Shown here: positions 60,401-64,000 of the stretch, piece by piece
Numbering within the stretch: position 1 is the stretch's first letter
Layout: every line of letters begins with the position of its first letter
Assembly: GCF_030848805.1 (NCBI RefSeq)
Contig: NC_092359.1
Span: 22,673,205 to 22,737,204, forward strand
Origin: Temnothorax longispinosus
Taxonomy: Eukaryota > Arthropoda > Insecta > Hymenoptera > Formicidae
Direction: 5' to 3'
Length of the DNA: 64,000 nucleotides
Position numbers and translations under genes: made by a program
The notes under the pieces: generated by a model
The model's database searches: none
The model's input: the letters and a program-made list of their open reading frames with translations, nothing else
What the model was told of the DNA's origin: nothing

Positions 60401-63400
60401 ACGTCGAAAAATGAAATCTCTGTTCCAATTAAGGCAGACTATTTTTTAGTTGGTCATCTTTTATTTGTTTTCGTTACAATAGATTTTATTTTATTTTTTT
60501 ACTTGTAGTTTGTCAAGTTTTTCTGATTCTCCGGGAAAGTGATGTTCCAACCAATTCTCGTCTATTATTTTGAAAAAGATAGCATCGCAAAATGTTAAGA
60601 GAGTCCCGGAATATCTACGCGATATTATTAGTAATACCTCATATCGTGTTATTCGATCTTCGTACCGCAGCATGCAAATTATCTACCAACGTTGGTGGTC
60701 CGACTTATTTCTTAATTAGCTTTACTAGCTCAAGGGTGCGCGGGGACGGCGAACGAGAAAATATTCCCGTTGCTCCTTTTTTATCAACAAGCTCTACACC
60801 GCTACTCCTTAGCGGGATCTCTCGACAGGATCCTCCCGTGCCATTAACAAGCGAACACGGCCGGAGCAGCCGAATCGCTTACCGATGTATGTACCCGCCG
60901 ACATTCGGACGGGTATCCTTTTCCTTTCCACACGCCCCGTCACTCGTCAATTTCGATTTCTGTTATTTGCGCTTGGCTTTCCGGAACAAGTGCTAAAATA
61001 TCCGGCGCTACGCATGTCATTAAATCGCGCGGCGATTACACATAGGAAATAAGCGACGCCGGTTCCCTCGGTCATAAAACGGGTACCTCGAAATCGTGTT
61101 AATTGCAACAAATATGGGGAAGAGAATCCGACATCATCGGGCAATCCCTGATAAACAGGTACATTTCCCAATGGAATTCCCAAAATAGTCAACATCCGCA
61201 TATCGTGTCACCGAAAATACGTCGCCGAGTAAGACTGTCAACCGTAATTAAATAAAATTTTATGCGCGCATGCATCTGCCGAAATTTACATGTACTTGCG
61301 AAAAGCAATTACATGTATCTATGTTTTGATAACAGGCAGGAATTTTTGCTGCAGGATATTCCGAATTAGACAAGAATCAGACGATCGGATGTACACAAGT
61401 AGATAGCTTCCGCACTAGTCAGACACTCGCGGACTTCGCGCGACTGTTTTCGCTTCTCGAATTAAACGCAACATGTTAAATTAATTAAAAGACATGTTAT
61501 TACAACTTGAATCATGAAAATATTATTATTTATTTCAATTGTAACCAAGAAATACTAAACTTGAGTTATAAAAAACAAATATATATATTGTTGCATATCC
61601 TAACAAATTTATTTGCAGATAATAAAAATTGCAAATAACGTATCAGTAGCTTATCTATAAAATTTGTCGCCAAAGAAAAAAATAACTATGGAGCTGTGTT
61701 TCAAATCGCGACATAAGTTTCCGCGCCATTGTGCGTAAGGTAAATCCGTCAGGCGCCGCACAAACAGATGTAAAGAAATACTCGACATTCCGACGAAACA
61801 TTCGTCTGCGAAGCGGATATTCCATTCGTCAAAGCGTTTTTATAGTGCAAGTTTGATACGTAAGAGCCGAGGGGAGAGAAAGCAGAAGTATTTTTCTTCC
61901 CGCGTGGTGCATACGCACCGTGTTTCCGCTCGCCGGCGTTTGCTGTACACGCATGCCTCTGTATGCGTATACCCTGTGGGAGAGTGCACCGTCCGCGATC
62001 CACGGTGACGATCCGACGTCGACGTGAGTGCTTACACGTATATCGGGAGCCGTTGAGTCGAGATACTTTTGCTTTTACGGCTTTACGATCCGTATCGCCG
62101 ATTGCTCCGTTTGTTCAGGTTCAACGATTGGCACCCGGATTCCGATGGCGACTCGGTCGTTGTTCCCGAACCCTCGCGAGCACGGTCTTCTTCCCGTTTT
62201 TGGTGAAATCACCCCTCACCCGTCCCCTTCCTCCTGCATCGCTTTTCCTTCGGATACTCGCGTGGCGCATCGGGAAAACTTAAGCCATTAGAGTTCGCGA
62301 CTCGCTTGATGAAATGCTTTGTCGCCCGAACTCTTCCCCGTACACTCAATGAATTTACGCGTACACTTTCGAAATAAGATTATATAGAATACGAGAAAAG
62401 GGAATGTAAAAAAGAGATATTATTTTTGCGGTTTTATCAATCTTTCTAGATATTTACCGTCCTCAAGCGTTCGTCAGATCTTGCCATTCTTTTTTGATAC
62501 TTTCCATCCTAATGTTTGACAATTCCATGACATCTCAAAGCAATGAATAATTTATGAAAATGTAATATTGTGGAAATATATGGAGATGTAACGCATATAA
62601 TTTCTTACAAGTTCACTGAATGTCATAGAAAACTTTAAAACGATATAACGAGAAATACTTGTATATTTTCACACTTTAATTATTCAACGATTTATAAAAG
62701 TATATATCAAATCGTTCGTTTCTCTCGGCAGCACTAAATCTTTATGACGCGCGCGCGCAATTCGAAAGACTTCATTCAAGACTCATTGTTAACATCACGA
62801 GAGGCGCGCTTTGGTCGCACTTTGCACGCGATTACGACGTACGCATGCGACGACGTTCTCTGTGTAACCGCAAACATTGTGTCATTGTCACGAGAGCACG
62901 CGTAATATCGCGTGTAGGCGGACCAGCGCGATGAATTATACATCGCGAATGTTTTCGGTCTCGAATTTGCATCGTCTGAACGGCTACCGCCCGCAATTCT
63001 TAACCACGGGGGCACCCTTACCCCTCTCTTCCTCTCGCTTTCCGATTCTCTCTACGTTCGCCGGCCAAAAAAGAAGGAACAAGATGTACGACCTTAGGAA
63101 TCCGCCGGCGCGTACGCGCCGGGCGCTACGTGCGGCCGATGCGATCTCGCCGAACGTAGAAATTAATTATCAACGGTCGCACATCCACCCGGCCAAAATT
63201 AACGATCTAACAGACTGAAAATATGTTTTCTAGAATTATTATCAAGCCAGACAAATTTAATGTAAAAAAATATACATGTATAATAAACTACCCTATTAAA
63301 AATATTGTATAATTGAAAAAATGTCGCTCTTTTTTTATTCCTTATGTGTAAATGTTAATTTTGCCTTCTCTCGCGAGATTGCTTACCGGGAAGCGGAATG

Positions 63401-64000
63401 GGGAATAAAGCGCTTGCATAATTTACAAGAGTGTTCTTTGAACTCAAGCTCGGTGAAACGTCGCTGCACAGACGAACGATTCAGAAATCCAAGAACGAGG
63501 CTCCTTGTCCCGGCGTCCGTGCTCTCGGACAACAGGACGAAGCACAGGCGGCTGGACAGGACGCTTATCGCGGGACACGCGCGATAATAAACGTTCCTTT
63601 TACGAGCGCGGAAAGCGTAGATACGCGTAGAGGAGCGCGCGGAGAGAGAGGGACTTGGAGGAGTGAGAGGATCCAGGGTTGCTGCGGATGCGCTTCGCGT
63701 ATACCAGCGAGCGTCGCCGTTTGTTTTGCACGCGCCGGCGGAAACGAATCTTCCCGATAAAAGCTGGAGTTACGATCGGGGCTTTAAGTCGGAGCTGGGA
63801 AAGAGATTGCCGACGCGAGGGCACCGCGCCCGACGGCCGCCGCCGCCGCCGCGCCACGCGATTCGGATCGATATCACGTTAATTGCATGCCTTCGCGATT
63901 GTGCATCCGCGGTCGCGGAGACGGTAATCGTCGTCGGTGACGCTCGTTAAGTTCGCTCGAGTCTTTCCTCCCCGGAATAATACATCAAGCTCTTAATTTA

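Larger units (their letters stand above)
51904..64000. other. Region upstream of the FGF gene, no gene supported
   Basis: This should contain the FGF promoter and 5' UTR, but no convincing core promoter can be picked out. GC-rich blocks (51.9-53.8, 55.1-55.7, 57.1-58.2, 59.3-61.1, 61.8-62.3, 62.8-63.95 kb) alternate with AT-rich ones. A CT microsatellite lies at about 57423-57445 and purine repeats at 55436-55460 and 59905-59970. Frames of 100-150 codons occur on both strands, but none has a recognisable domain or a splice-supported continuation. Confidence 0.45.

Overview
The window looks like nuclear DNA of an insect, most likely a hymenopteran such as an ant. The support is spliced genes with short introns (77-138 bp) beside long ones, many CpG dinucleotides, a patchwork of AT-rich and GC-rich blocks, and two recognisable animal developmental genes. 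The species cannot be named from the sequence alone. Most open reading frames here are chance frames in non-coding DNA.

Left end (1-5.3 kb, + strand): the 3' half of a COE/EBF (knot/collier) transcription factor gene. Five consecutive exons encode the IPT/TIG domain, the helix-loop-helix segment and the transactivation tail. A sixth exon at 5214-5326 has the same entry phase as exon 5 and is read as an alternative last exon. The exons for the zinc-knuckle DNA-binding domain lie upstream of the window. The first terminal exon ends in TAA, but the same frame continues for 22 sense codons that are mostly histidine.

Middle (5.3-37 kb): a gene-poor stretch between the two genes. It holds a decayed coiled-coil gene fragment with intact-looking splice sites (10273-10765), a tRNA-Leu(TAA) gene (11250-11333), a 420-bp foldback element with 123-bp inverted arms about 98 % identical (11964-12383), and several simple repeats and hairpins. 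I saw no other convincing coding sequence.

Right half (37.1-51.9 kb, - strand): a complete secreted fibroblast growth factor of the FGF8/17/18 type (the Drosophila pyramus/thisbe group). It is built from five coding exons of 20, 46, 133, 107 and 450 bp, which join in phase into 251 codons plus a stop. The signal peptide is spread over three exons. The region from 51.9 to 64 kb lies upstream of this gene and shows no supportable gene.

The COE and FGF genes point tail to tail, about 32 kb apart. Both families act in mesoderm, muscle and nervous-system development. The quiet DNA around them is therefore a reasonable place to look for enhancers, but no enhancer can be proven from one sequence. 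I found no bacterial-type system, CRISPR array or clear viral gene.
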